Source of the DNA: Palsa-504 sp963790065
GTDB taxonomy: Bacteria > Actinomycetota > Actinomycetes > Streptosporangiales > Streptosporangiaceae
Direction of reading: 5' to 3'
Length of the DNA: 64,000 nucleotides
Assembly (NCBI GenBank): GCA_963790065.1
Contig: CAWBNK010000006.1
Span: 620,001 to 684,000, forward strand
In this document: positions 56,159 through 64,000 of the stretch, piece after piece
How positions within the stretch are numbered: the first letter of the stretch is position 1
Layout: every line of letters starts with the position of its first letter
Notes under the pieces: generated by a model
Told to the model about the DNA's origin: nothing
The model's database searches: none
Seen by the model: the letters and a program-made list of their open reading frames with translations, nothing else
Program-made: the position numbers and the translations under genes

Positions 56159-56817
56159 TCACGAGCGGATCCGGTAGCCGGCCTGGGCCAGGGTCTCGAT
56201 CACAGGCGGGTCGCCGAGCTTGCGCCGCAGCCTGCTGATCGTCACCTTGACCGCGCTGGTGAACGGGTCGGCCATCTCGTCCCAGGCCCGCTCGAGCAGT
56301 TCCTCGGCCGACACCACCCGGCCCTGGGCGGCCAGCAGCAGCTCGAGCACGCCGAACTCCTTCGGCCCGAGCTCGAGCGGTTGGCCGCCCCGGCTGGCGC
56401 TCCGCCGGGCCGGGTCGAGCCGCAGGTCGCCGCTGGTCAGCACCGGAGCGAGCGGCGGCTGGGCCCGGCGCAGCAGCGCCCGCAACCGCGCGGTGAGCTC
56501 GGCGAACGCGAACGGCTTGGGCAGGTAGTCATCCGCGCCCAGGCCGAGGCCGCCGACGCGGTCCTCGATGGTGGCCGCCGCGGTCAGCATCAGCACCCGG
56601 CTGCGGCCGCCGGCCCGGACCAGTTCCGCGCACACCTCGTCGCCGTGCCGCCCGGGCAGGTCCCGGTCCAGCACGATCACGTCGTAGTCGGTGAACAGCG
56701 CCCGGTCCAGGCCTGCCGTGCCGTCGGTGGCCACGTCCACGGCCATCTGCTCCTGCCGCAGGCCGGCCCGATGGCCTCGGCCAGTTCCGCGTCGTCCTCG
56801 ATCACCAGCACCCGCAT
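56159..56817 (-). pseudogene. OmpR-family response regulator, frameshift near the start
   Basis: The receiver domain starts at ATG 56817 with MRVLVIEDDAELAEAIG, then one base is missing at 56767-56769 (coding strand GGGCCGGCC where GGGGCCGGCC is expected). The rest continues in the next frame: LRQEQMAVDVATDG, phospho-acceptor in DVIVLDRDLPGRHGDEV, LMLTAAATIEDRV, DYLPKPFAFAEL and the winged-helix output domain ending TISRLRRKLGDPPVIETL. With the base restored the length is a normal 220 residues. It should control the divergent ABC exporter genes with the kinase encoded downstream. Confidence 0.87.
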
Positions 56818-56973
56818 GGCCGCCACCTCCAGCGTCCCGGCCCAGTCTTTTCGGCCCGCCTGAATGTCGCCTCAGGAAAGGCCGGCAAGATCCTGGACCC
56901 CGGCCCGCCCCCGCGCGGCCGGGACCGCGCTCCACTGTGTCGTCAAACCACTGTGCCCGCCGGGCGGTTGCAT

Positions 56974-57037
56974 GCCAGTTACACCGCGGGGCCCCGGGCC
57001 CGGGTAACCGTCGCCGTGTAACCGCCGTGCAACTGGC
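56974..57037. promoter_or_regulatory. Candidate response-regulator binding region upstream of ABC exporter
   Basis: GCCAGTT (56974) is complementary to AACTGGC (57031), GTTACAC (56978) to GTGTAAC (57016), and GTAACCG is repeated at 57004 and 57018. This set of nested and direct repeats sits 21-84 bases upstream of the permease ATG in the 240-bp gap shared with the response regulator gene. OmpR-type regulators typically bind such paired half sites. Confidence 0.5.
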
Positions 57038-57057
57038 TGCCGCGTAGACCTGCGGCC

Positions 57058-58515
57058 ATGTTCTTTTTCACCTACCTCAGGCGCGAACTGCGCCGCAGAA
57101 TGCGGCAGGCCGTCTTCATCGCCCTCGGCCTGGCCCTCGGCATCGGCCTGGTCATCACGGTGATCGGCGCCTCCACCGGCGTGAAGGCCGCCCAGGCCAA
57201 GGTGCTCCAGGCGCTGTACGGCATCGGCACCGACGTCACCGTCACCACCAAGCCGCAGCAGCCCGCCGGGGCCAGGCCCATCGGCGGGAACGCCACCCGC
57301 GGCGGCCCCGGCGCGGCCGGCGGCGGCCCGCGCGCCGAGATCTGCCTCAACGGCAAGTGCTATACCAGCGGTACGGTCGACGCCCTCGTGCTCGGGGATA
57401 CCGGGGCGCTCAGTGCGGCCGAAGTGGCCCGGATCGCCCGGCTGGACGACGTATCCGCCGCCGCGGGCGGTCTGCTGCTCACCGACAACCGGGTCGTCCT
57501 GCCGTCCGCGTCCAGCCCGGACATCCAGCCGCCCACCTCGTTCACCGTAGACGGGACGGACATCGCCCAGCCCCGCCTGGGCCCGCTGAGCAACGCCCGG
57601 CTGACCAGCGGCCGGACGTTCACCGCCGCCGACGCCGGCTCCGACGTGGCCCTGGTGGACGCCGCCTACGCGGCGGCCCGCGGCCTCAAGGTCGGCTCGA
57701 CGACCACCATCGGCGGGACCAAGTTCACGGTCATCGGCCTGGTCAGCCAGCCCGAGGCGAGCAGCCCGCCGGATGAGTACATCCCGCTGGCCCGCGCGCA
57801 GGCGCTGACCACGAACCCTGCCACCGGCAAGCCCATGAGGGACGAGGTGAACACGGTCTACGTGACCGCGGCCAGCGCCGCCGACATCACCGCGGTGCAG
57901 CACGAGATTTCCCGCCTGCTGCCGCAGGCCACCGTGACCAGCTCCGCCGACCTGGCCAGCGAGATCACCGGGTCGGCGGCCAGCGCGGCCAAGCTGGCCG
58001 GCGCGCTCGGCAAGTGGCTCGCGGTGCTGGTGCTGATCGCGGCGTTCGCCGTGGCCAGCCTGCTGACCATGGCGGCCGTGGCCCGCCGGGTGCCCGAGTT
58101 CGGCACGCTGAAGGCCCTCGGCTGGCGCAGCAGCCGGATCGTCGGCCAGGTCCTGGGCGAGTCGGTCGGCACCGGCATCCTCGGCGGCCTGGCCGGCGTC
58201 GGCCTCGGCTTCGCCGGGGTGGCGATCATCGACAAGATCGCGCCCAGGCTGTCCGCCTCCGTCCCGTCGGCCAGCGGGGCCTTCGGCACCCCGCAGACCG
58301 TCACCGGTCCCGGCGGCGTCAGTTCCGGGTCGGTGATCGGCGGCCCGGCGGTCAGCCACACGACCATTTCCGTGCCGATGTCCGCGTCGGTGACGATCGG
58401 CGCGATCGTGCTCGCGGTGCTGCTGGCCGTGGCCGGCGGCCTGCTGGCCGGGTCGTTCGGCGGCTGGCGGGCGGCCCGGCTACGGCCGGCCGCGGCGCTG
58501 GCCCGGGTCGCCTGA
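57058..58515 (+). CDS. FtsX/MacB-type ABC transporter permease
   Basis: The 485-residue protein has one N-terminal membrane helix (about 18-38), a large outside domain (MacB periplasmic core-like, GTDVTVTTK to LASEITGSA), and three C-terminal helices with the FtsX-family cytoplasmic loop RRVPEFGTLKALGWRSSRIV. It forms the membrane part of a mechanotransmission-type exporter. A Gly/Ser-rich loop near residues 400-440 is unusual. The ATPase gene follows 11 bp downstream. The pair is divergent from a two-component system, a common arrangement for envelope-stress or antimicrobial-response exporters; substrate unknown. Confidence 0.9.
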   Translation: MFFFTYLRRELRRRMRQAVFIALGLALGIGLVITVIGASTGVKAAQAKVLQALYGIGTDVTVTTKPQQPAGARPIGGNATRGGPGAAGGGPRAEICLNGKCYTSGTVDALVLGDTGALSAAEVARIARLDDVSAAAGGLLLTDNRVVLPSASSPDIQPPTSFTVDGTDIAQPRLGPLSNARLTSGRTFTAADAGSDVALVDAAYAAARGLKVGSTTTIGGTKFTVIGLVSQPEASSPPDEYIPLARAQALTTNPATGKPMRDEVNTVYVTAASAADITAVQHEISRLLPQATVTSSADLASEITGSAASAAKLAGALGKWLAVLVLIAAFAVASLLTMAAVARRVPEFGTLKALGWRSSRIVGQVLGESVGTGILGGLAGVGLGFAGVAIIDKIAPRLSASVPSASGAFGTPQTVTGPGGVSSGSVIGGPAVSHTTISVPMSASVTIGAIVLAVLLAVAGGLLAGSFGGWRAARLRPAAALARVA

Positions 58516-58526
58516 GGAGGGTGGAC

Positions 58527-59240
58527 ATGGAGCTCAGCATCGGCACCAGCGACGACATCTACCAGCTGGCCGGGGTCAGCAAGACCTACCGCAAGAGCGG
58601 CCGCGACATCCTCGCCGTCCGCGAGCTCGACCTCGATATCAGGACGGGGGAGTGGCTCGCCGTCCAGGGCAAGACCGGGCACGGCAAGACCACGCTGCTC
58701 CAGCTCCTGGGCGGCCTGGACCGGCCGACCCGGGGCCGGGTCGCCTTTTCCGGGCAGGACCTGGCCACCGCGCCGGAAACCCAGGTCCGGAAGGTGCGGG
58801 CCAGCTCGTTCGGCTTCATCTTCCAGACCTTCAACCTGGTTCCCACGCTCACCGCCCACGAGAACGTCGAAGCCGCGCTGATCCCGCTCGGCGTCCACCA
58901 CGCCGAACGGCACGCCCGGGTCCGGGCCGCCCTGGACAGCGTCGGGCTCGGCGACCGGGCGCAGCACCTGCCCGGTGAGCTGTCCGGCGGCCAGCAGCAG
59001 CGGGTGGCCATCGCCCGTGCCCTGGTCAAGGAGCCGAAGGTGCTGCTGGCCGACGAGCCGACCGGGAACCTGGACGAGGACACCCGGGACGAGATCATCG
59101 CCCTGCTCGACACGCTGTGGCGCGAGCGCCGGCTGACCCTGATCCTGGTCAGCCACGACAGCTCGGTGGTCAGGCGCGCCCAGCGGATCGGGGTGATGTC
59201 CCGCGGCCAGCTGTCCATCCGCCAGGACACGCGAGCCTAG
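58527..59240 (+). CDS. ABC transporter ATP-binding protein (MacB/LolD type)
   Basis: The 237-residue ATPase has Walker A VQGKTGHGKTTLLQLLGG, Q-loop FIFQTFNLVPTLTAHENV, signature LPGELSGGQQQRVAIARAL, Walker B KVLLADEPTGNLDE and the switch His in LILVSHDSS. It pairs with the FtsX-type permease. The Walker A has Lys-Thr-Gly-His in the variable positions, which is tolerated. ATG 58527 is preferred, with GGAGG seven bases upstream. The stop overlaps the zwf stop on the other strand. Confidence 0.93.
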   Translation: MELSIGTSDDIYQLAGVSKTYRKSGRDILAVRELDLDIRTGEWLAVQGKTGHGKTTLLQLLGGLDRPTRGRVAFSGQDLATAPETQVRKVRASSFGFIFQTFNLVPTLTAHENVEAALIPLGVHHAERHARVRAALDSVGLGDRAQHLPGELSGGQQQRVAIARALVKEPKVLLADEPTGNLDEDTRDEIIALLDTLWRERRLTLILVSHDSSVVRRAQRIGVMSRGQLSIRQDTRA

Positions 59241-60679
59241 ACGTGGGGCAGGTGCCAGTGGAAGGGCGCGATCAGCTGCCTGATCGACTCCGGTCCGTAC
59301 GACCCGACGGGGTACGGCTGGACCGGCGGCGGGTTCTCCAGCAGCGGTTCGGAGATCTCCCACACCCGCTCGATCCCGTCGGACCGGGTGAACAGCGACT
59401 GGTCGCCGACCATGGCCAGCAAGATCAGGTGCTCGTAGCCCTCGAGCGCGTGTGACTCGGCGAACGAGTTCTTGTAGTAGAACCCCATCTCGGCGTTGCC
59501 CAGGGTCAGCTCCGCTCCGGGGACCTTGGAAAGGAAGTAGGTCTTGATGGCGCCGGGGTCGGCGAAATCGATCTCGATCTCGTTCTGCAGGCCGTACGGC
59601 GTGTCCTTGCGGTGCGCGGGGAACATCCGCAGCGGCGGCGGCTGGAAGCCGAGGACGATGATCTGGCGTGAAGCGCCCATGGCCTTGCCCGAGCGCAGGA
59701 AGAACGGCACGCCGTGCCAGCGCCAGTTATCCACCTCGGCCCGCACCGCGACCATCGTCTCGGTCTGCGAGTCGGGCGCCACCCCGGGCTCGGACCGGTA
59801 CCCCTCGTACTGGCCGCGCACCACGTGCCGGACGTCGATCGGCTTGAGCGCCTCGAACACCTTCTCCTTCTCGTCCTGCACGTGCTTGGCCGACAGCGAT
59901 ACCGGCGGTTCCATGGCCACGAACGCCAGGACCTGGAACAGGTGGGTGACGACCATGTCCCGGTAGGCGCCGGTCGCGTCGTAGAACGCGGCCCGCCCCT
60001 CGATGGTCAGCGTCTCCGGCACGTCGATCTCCACGTAGCGCAGGTGATCGCGGTTCCAGATCGGCTCGTAGAGCCCGTTCGCGAACCGGAAGGCCAAGAT
60101 GTTGTCGACCGATTCCTTGCCCAGGAAGTGGTCGATCCGGAACACCTGCGACTCGTCGAACACCGCGTGCACCGCCTGGTTCAGCTTGCGCGCGGAGTCC
60201 AGGTCGGTGCCGAACGGCTTCTCGATGATGACCCGGGTCCGGTCGGTGGCCAGCCCTGAGGCGCCGAGCATGTCCACCACCGAGGTGAACGCGACCGGCG
60301 GCACGGCCAAGTGGTACAGCCGTCTTGGGGTGCCGCCGATCTCCTGCTCGGCCCGCTGGACCGCCGCCACCAGGTCCCCGTAGTTACCCGGCTCCGCGGC
60401 CGCGAACGACAGGTGGGCCGCGAATTCCGACCAGGGTCCGTCGTCCGGCTTGGTGATGCAGAAGTCCTCGCACGACTGCTCGGCGTGCTCGCGGAACTGC
60501 TCGTTGGTCATGGCCGAGTTCGGCGGCGCCGCGCCGATCAGGCGGAAATCCTTGGGTAGCAGGCCCGCCGCGTACAGGTGGAACCACCCGGGCAGCAGCT
60601 TGCGCTTGGCCAGGTCGCCGGTGGCGCCGAACAGCACGATGACGTGATTGTCCGGCTTCGGGAGTCCATTGTTGCTCAT
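59237..60679 (-). CDS. zwf: Glucose-6-phosphate 1-dehydrogenase
   Basis: The 480-residue enzyme begins MSNNGLPKPDNHVIVLFGAT, with the NADP-binding GATGDLAKRKLLPGWFHL, the substrate signature FRIDHFLGKESVDNILAFRF and RYVEIDVPET. It oxidises glucose-6-phosphate to 6-phosphogluconolactone, the entry to the pentose phosphate pathway. It is the last gene of a pgi-gnd-zwf unit and lies 6 bp after gnd. The usual neighbours opcA and pgl are not present here, so this may be a second zwf copy of the genome. Confidence 0.95.
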   Translation of the reverse strand: MSNNGLPKPDNHVIVLFGATGDLAKRKLLPGWFHLYAAGLLPKDFRLIGAAPPNSAMTNEQFREHAEQSCEDFCITKPDDGPWSEFAAHLSFAAAEPGNYGDLVAAVQRAEQEIGGTPRRLYHLAVPPVAFTSVVDMLGASGLATDRTRVIIEKPFGTDLDSARKLNQAVHAVFDESQVFRIDHFLGKESVDNILAFRFANGLYEPIWNRDHLRYVEIDVPETLTIEGRAAFYDATGAYRDMVVTHLFQVLAFVAMEPPVSLSAKHVQDEKEKVFEALKPIDVRHVVRGQYEGYRSEPGVAPDSQTETMVAVRAEVDNWRWHGVPFFLRSGKAMGASRQIIVLGFQPPPLRMFPAHRKDTPYGLQNEIEIDFADPGAIKTYFLSKVPGAELTLGNAEMGFYYKNSFAESHALEGYEHLILLAMVGDQSLFTRSDGIERVWEISEPLLENPPPVQPYPVGSYGPESIRQLIAPFHWHLPHV

Positions 60680-60685
60680 GGGCGA

Positions 60686-61714
60686 TCAGGCCTTCTTCTC
60701 CATGTGCCCGCCGAACTCCGAGCGCATCGCGGACAGGATCTTGTCGGTGAAGGCGCCGTTGTCACGGGACTCGAACCGCTCGTACAGCGAGGCGGCGATG
60801 ACCGAGGCGGGCACGCCCTCGTCCACCGCGGCCAGCACGGTCCACCGGCCCTCGCCGGAGTCGGACACGCGGCCGCTGAAGTCGTCCAGGTCGGGGGACT
60901 TGGCGAACGCCGCCGCGGTCAGGTCGACCAGCCAGGAACTGATCACCGAGCCGCGCCGCCACACCTCGGCCACCTGGCCGGGGTCGATCGTGTACTCGTA
61001 GGCCCAAGGGTCACGCAGCGGCGTGGTCTCCGCGTCGATCTCCTCCTGGTGCAGGCCCGCGTCGGCGCTCTTGATGATCGACAGGCCCTCGGCGATCGCG
61101 GCCATCATGCCGTACTCGACCCCGTTGTGCACCATCTTGACGAAGTGCCCGGCGCCGTTCGGGCCGCAGTGCAGGTAGCCCTGCTCGGCGGTGCCCCCCG
61201 GCTGCAACCCCGGGGTGGGCTCGGCGGTGCCCCGGCCGGGCGCGATGGTCAGGAAGATGGGGTTCAGGCGCTGGACCGGCTCGTCTTCCCCGCCGATCAT
61301 CAGGCAGTAGCCCCGGTCCAGGCCCCAGACGCCGCCGCTGGTGCCGCAGTCGATGTAGTGGATGCCGTGGCGCTTGAGGTCCTTGGCCCGGGTGATGTCG
61401 TCCCGGTAGTAGGAGTTCCCGCCGTCGATCACGATGTCGTCGGCGTCGAGCAGCGGCTTCAGTTCCTCGAGGGTGGACTGGACGACGCCGGCCGGCACCA
61501 TGATCCACATGGCCCGCGGCTTGTCCAGCTTGGCCACGAAGTCGGCCAGGCTCTCCGCGCCAGTGGCGCCCTCGGCGGCCAGGGCCTTGACCGCGTCCAG
61601 GTTCCTGTCGTAGGCCACGCAGCGGTGGCCGTCGCGCATGAGCCGGCGGACGAGGTTGGCGCCCATCCGGCCGAGTCCGATCATCCCGAGCTGCATCGGT
61701 GTGTCAGTTGGCAT
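60686..61714 (-). CDS. gnd: 6-phosphogluconate dehydrogenase (short, decarboxylating)
   Basis: The 342-residue protein belongs to the short GntZ-type branch. It has LGMIGLGRMGANLVRRLMRD for the cofactor, VIDGGNSYYRDDI, TSGGVWGLDRGYCLMIGG and the catalytic GPNGAGHFVKMVHNGVEYG with Lys and Asn. An acidic or neutral end of strand 2 (VAYDRN) suggests NAD rather than NADP. It makes ribulose-5-phosphate and carbon dioxide. It lies 6 bp before zwf and 21 bp after pgi, so all three are likely on one transcript. Confidence 0.95.
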   Translation of the reverse strand: MPTDTPMQLGMIGLGRMGANLVRRLMRDGHRCVAYDRNLDAVKALAAEGATGAESLADFVAKLDKPRAMWIMVPAGVVQSTLEELKPLLDADDIVIDGGNSYYRDDITRAKDLKRHGIHYIDCGTSGGVWGLDRGYCLMIGGEDEPVQRLNPIFLTIAPGRGTAEPTPGLQPGGTAEQGYLHCGPNGAGHFVKMVHNGVEYGMMAAIAEGLSIIKSADAGLHQEEIDAETTPLRDPWAYEYTIDPGQVAEVWRRGSVISSWLVDLTAAAFAKSPDLDDFSGRVSDSGEGRWTVLAAVDEGVPASVIAASLYERFESRDNGAFTDKILSAMRSEFGGHMEKKA

Positions 61715-61735
61715 GGCTGGTCCGTCCTTGTGTCG

Positions 61736-63367
61736 TCAAAGGGCCTTGAGCGCCCGGTACCGGCGGATGAGGTTGTTGGTCGAGGAGTCGTGGCCGAGGT
61801 CCGGCTCACCCGCGCTGGTCAGCTCGGGGATGATCTTGACCGCGAGCACCTTCCCGAGTTCGACGCCCCACTGGTCGAACGAGTCGATGTCCCAGATGGC
61901 TCCCTGGGTGAACACGCTGTGCTCGTACAGCGCGACCAGCGTGCCGAGCACCCGCGGGGTGAGGATCTCGGCCAGCAGGACATTGCTGGGCCGGTTGCCC
62001 TCCATCACCCGGTGCGGCACCACGTTCTCCGGGGTGCCCTCGGCCCGGACCTCCTCCTCGGTCTTGCCGAAGGCCAGCGCCTGCGCCTGGGCGAACACGT
62101 TGGAGGACAGGATGTCGTGATGGTCGCGGATCGGGTTCAGCGCCTTGCCGAAGCCGATCAGGTCGACCGGGATCATCGTGGTGCCCTGGTGGATGAGCTG
62201 GTAGAAGCTGTGCTGGCCGTTGGTGCCTGGCTCGCCCCAGTACACCGCGCCGGTGTCGTAGGACACGTGCTCGCCGGTCAGCGTGACGTGCTTGCCGTTG
62301 GACTCCATGGTCAGCTGCTGCAGGTAGGCGGGGAACCGCTTGAGGTACTGCTCATAGGGCATGACACCGGAGGTCTGCAGGCCGAAGAAGTCGCGGTACC
62401 ACACGGCCAGCAGGCCCATCAGCACGGGCAGGTTCCGCTCCAGCGGGGTGGTGCGGAAGTGCTCGTCCATTTCGTGGAACCCGGCCAGCATCTCGCCGAA
62501 CCCCTCGGGCCCGAGCGCCACCATGGTGGACAGCCCGATGGCCGAATCCATCGAGTACCGGCCGCCGACCCAGTCCCAGAACCCGAACATGTTCGCCGTG
62601 TCGATACCGAACTTGGCCACCCGGTCGGCGTTGGTCGACACCGCGACGAAGTGCTTGGCCACCGCGTCCTCGCTGCCGAGCTGGCTGGTCACCCAGTCCC
62701 GCGCGGAGGTGGCGTTGGTCAGCGTCTCCAGCGTGCCGAACGTCTTGGAGGAGATGATGAACAGCGTCTCGTCCGCGTTCAGGTCCCTGGTGGCCTCGGC
62801 GAAGTCGGTCGAGTCCACGTTGGACACGAACCGGAACGTGATGTCCCGCGTGGTGTAGTAGCGCAGCGCCTCGTACGCCATGACCGGGCCGAGGTCGGAG
62901 CCGCCGATCCCGATGTTGATCACGTTCCTGATCGGCTTGCCGGTATGCCCCTTCCATTCCCCGGACCTGACCCGGTTGGCGAAGTCCGCCATCCGGTCCA
63001 GCACCTCGTGCACCTGCTGCACCACGTCGGCGCCGTCCACCACCAGGTGCTCCGAGGCGGGCATGCGCAGCGCCACGTGCAGCACGGCCCGGTCCTCGGA
63101 CACGTTGATGTGATCGCCGCGGAACATGGCGTCCCGGTGCTCCGCTACCCGTGACTCGACGGCCAGCTCGAGCAGCAGCCGCATGGTCTCGTCGGTGACG
63201 CGGTTCTTCGAGTAGTCCAGGAACAGCCCGGCCGCCTCCACGGTCAGCCGCTCGCCCCGCCCGGGGTCCGCGGCGAACAGTTCCCGCAGGTGCTGGCCAG
63301 CGATCTCGGCATGGTGCCGCTTGAGTGCCTGCCACGCCTTTCGCTCGGGCAGAGGTGTGACCGCCAT
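61736..63367 (-). CDS. pgi: Glucose-6-phosphate isomerase
   Basis: The 543-residue enzyme has the phosphoglucose isomerase signatures VINIGIGGSDLGPVMAYEAL, ISSKTFGTLETLTNATSARD, GEPGTNGQHSFYQLIHQG and the C-terminal QWGVELGKVLAVKI. It interconverts glucose-6-phosphate and fructose-6-phosphate, which lets the operon recycle carbon through the oxidative pentose phosphate route. ATG 63367 has GGAGG six bases upstream; the frame is open 13 codons further. It is the first gene of the pgi-gnd-zwf unit. Confidence 0.96.
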   Translation of the reverse strand: MAVTPLPERKAWQALKRHHAEIAGQHLRELFAADPGRGERLTVEAAGLFLDYSKNRVTDETMRLLLELAVESRVAEHRDAMFRGDHINVSEDRAVLHVALRMPASEHLVVDGADVVQQVHEVLDRMADFANRVRSGEWKGHTGKPIRNVINIGIGGSDLGPVMAYEALRYYTTRDITFRFVSNVDSTDFAEATRDLNADETLFIISSKTFGTLETLTNATSARDWVTSQLGSEDAVAKHFVAVSTNADRVAKFGIDTANMFGFWDWVGGRYSMDSAIGLSTMVALGPEGFGEMLAGFHEMDEHFRTTPLERNLPVLMGLLAVWYRDFFGLQTSGVMPYEQYLKRFPAYLQQLTMESNGKHVTLTGEHVSYDTGAVYWGEPGTNGQHSFYQLIHQGTTMIPVDLIGFGKALNPIRDHHDILSSNVFAQAQALAFGKTEEEVRAEGTPENVVPHRVMEGNRPSNVLLAEILTPRVLGTLVALYEHSVFTQGAIWDIDSFDQWGVELGKVLAVKIIPELTSAGEPDLGHDSSTNNLIRRYRALKAL

Positions 63368-63477
63368 GTCCTGCCTCCTCGCGTCGTGCCTACCTATCCC
63401 CGGCATAGTTTCATGCCCGGTTTCCCGGCCGCCGCCAGCCCACCGATAACAATGCCTGAACTCCGGGCGACTCCCGG

Positions 63478-64000
63478 CTAGTGCGAATTCTGGGCCAGTA
63501 GCTCCGCCGCGTAGTCGGGCACGTAGGCCTGCATGTCGCGCGGGGTGCGCACGTATCCCTGAGACGGCGGCCGGGGCGGGAGCTTCAGCGACGGCGGCTC
63601 GACGTCCCGGTAGGGAACCGTGGTCAGCAGGTGGTCGATCATGTTGATCCGGGCGTTGCGCTTGTCGTCGCTCTCCACCACGTGCCAGGGCGCCTCCGGG
63701 ATGTCGGTGTGCACGAACATCTCGTCCTTGGCCCGCGAGTAGTCCTCCCAGTGGGTGATCGACTCCAGGTCCATGGGGGACAGCTTCCAGCGGCGCATCG
63801 GGTCGTCGAGCCGGTCACGGAAACGGTGCTGCTGCTCCTCGTCGCTGACCGAGAACCAGTACTTGCGCAGCAGGATGCCGTCCTCGACCAGCAGCCGCTC
63901 GAAGATCGGGCACTGGTGCAGGAACCTGATGTACTCCTGCTGCGTGCAGAACCCCATCACGTGCTCCACGCCGGCCCGGTTGTACCAGCTGCGGTCGAAC
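63478..64000 (-). CDS. ppk2: Polyphosphate kinase 2, C-terminal part
   Basis: The frame enters from beyond the right edge and ends at TAG near 63478. The visible 174 residues start FDRSWYNRAGVEHVMGFC, the diagnostic PPK2 motif around the third catalytic region, then ILLRKYWFSVSDEEQQHRF, SPMDLESITHWEDYSRAKDE and a C-terminal tail. Class I PPK2 enzymes use polyphosphate to phosphorylate nucleoside diphosphates. The Walker-type start (GxDGxGK) is outside the window. It is followed leftward by pgi after about 110 bp. Confidence 0.93.
   Translation of the reverse strand, partial: FDRSWYNRAGVEHVMGFCTQQEYIRFLHQCPIFERLLVEDGILLRKYWFSVSDEEQQHRFRDRLDDPMRRWKLSPMDLESITHWEDYSRAKDEMFVHTDIPEAPWHVVESDDKRNARINMIDHLLTTVPYRDVEPPSLKLPPRPPSQGYVRTPRDMQAYVPDYAAELLAQNSH

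Noticed and set aside
60578..63154. An 858-codon open frame on the plus strand
   Set aside because: It lies antisense to gnd and pgi, both of which carry full sets of signatures.

Overview
The window reads as chromosomal DNA of a high-GC Gram-positive actinomycete. The evidence is the strong G/C bias at third codon positions, frequent GTG starts, the infB-DUF503-rbfA-truB-ribF gene order, a nucleoside-salvage set arranged much as in mycobacteria and streptomycetes (phosphosugar mutase, upp, cdd, deoA, add), large STAND-TPR proteins and a split two-gene NHEJ operon. I see no phage, insertion sequence, rRNA, tRNA or CRISPR array. A Streptosporangiales-like host is only a guess.

Layout. 1-3660: end of the translation/RNA-maturation operon (infB, DUF503, rbfA, truB, ribF). 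3825-14822: nucleoside uptake and salvage. On the minus strand a BMP-type lipoprotein, a double ATPase and two permeases feed a phosphosugar mutase; divergently, cdd, deoA and add degrade the imported nucleosides. 14956-17376: Ser/Thr kinase tail-to-tail with an FHA-like protein. 17770-22167: upp, an IclR regulator, and a divergent aldehyde dehydrogenase-pobA pair that should turn a hydroxybenzaldehyde into protocatechuate. 21877-26869: a hypothetical protein, a methyltransferase, a divergent EamA exporter and CGNR regulator, and an RHH protein coupled to glpD. 26866-31387: glpD, glpK and a nucleoside phosphorylase. 31384-33843: NHEJ polymerase and ligase. 33904-40347: SDR, APC permease, metallophosphoesterase, nucleotidyltransferase-like protein and GMC oxidoreductase. 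40503-45962: two tandem paralogous STAND ATPase-TPR proteins. 46691-49196: NCS1 nucleobase permease and an adenosine-deaminase-like enzyme. 49385-54799: VOC protein, repeat-rich DNA, degenerate Nudix protein, dapF-like gene, chrA and a Pht5-like binding protein. 54531-59240: histidine kinase and response regulator divergent from an FtsX/ATPase ABC exporter. 59237-64000: zwf-gnd-pgi pentose-phosphate operon and the end of a PPK2 gene.

The most unusual content is between genes. A roughly 100-bp element occurs four times (17664, 18475, 40365, 56037), always on the minus strand in the gap after a minus-strand gene and before the next. It keeps a nearly constant purine-rich loop with two Shine-Dalgarno-like repeats, while its two flanking stems change sequence but still pair. 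This suggests a structured RNA in intercistronic leaders. A second dispersed family has the 15-mer CCGAACGGTCCGTGG with a CGGWCCG core, usually just past gene ends. The same core is amplified in a 16-unit minisatellite at 50086-50322. Other repeats are a perfect 18-bp hairpin with a second copy near 34.8 kb, a G-run repeat copied 30/31, and a cluster of DnaA-box-like 9-mers.

Four genes (pobA, the EamA exporter, the DNA ligase and the response regulator) carry single-base frameshifts. Three of the four look like one missing G in a G-run followed by CC, which points to sequence or assembly error at least as much as to gene decay. Coordinates for these genes span the repaired frame.
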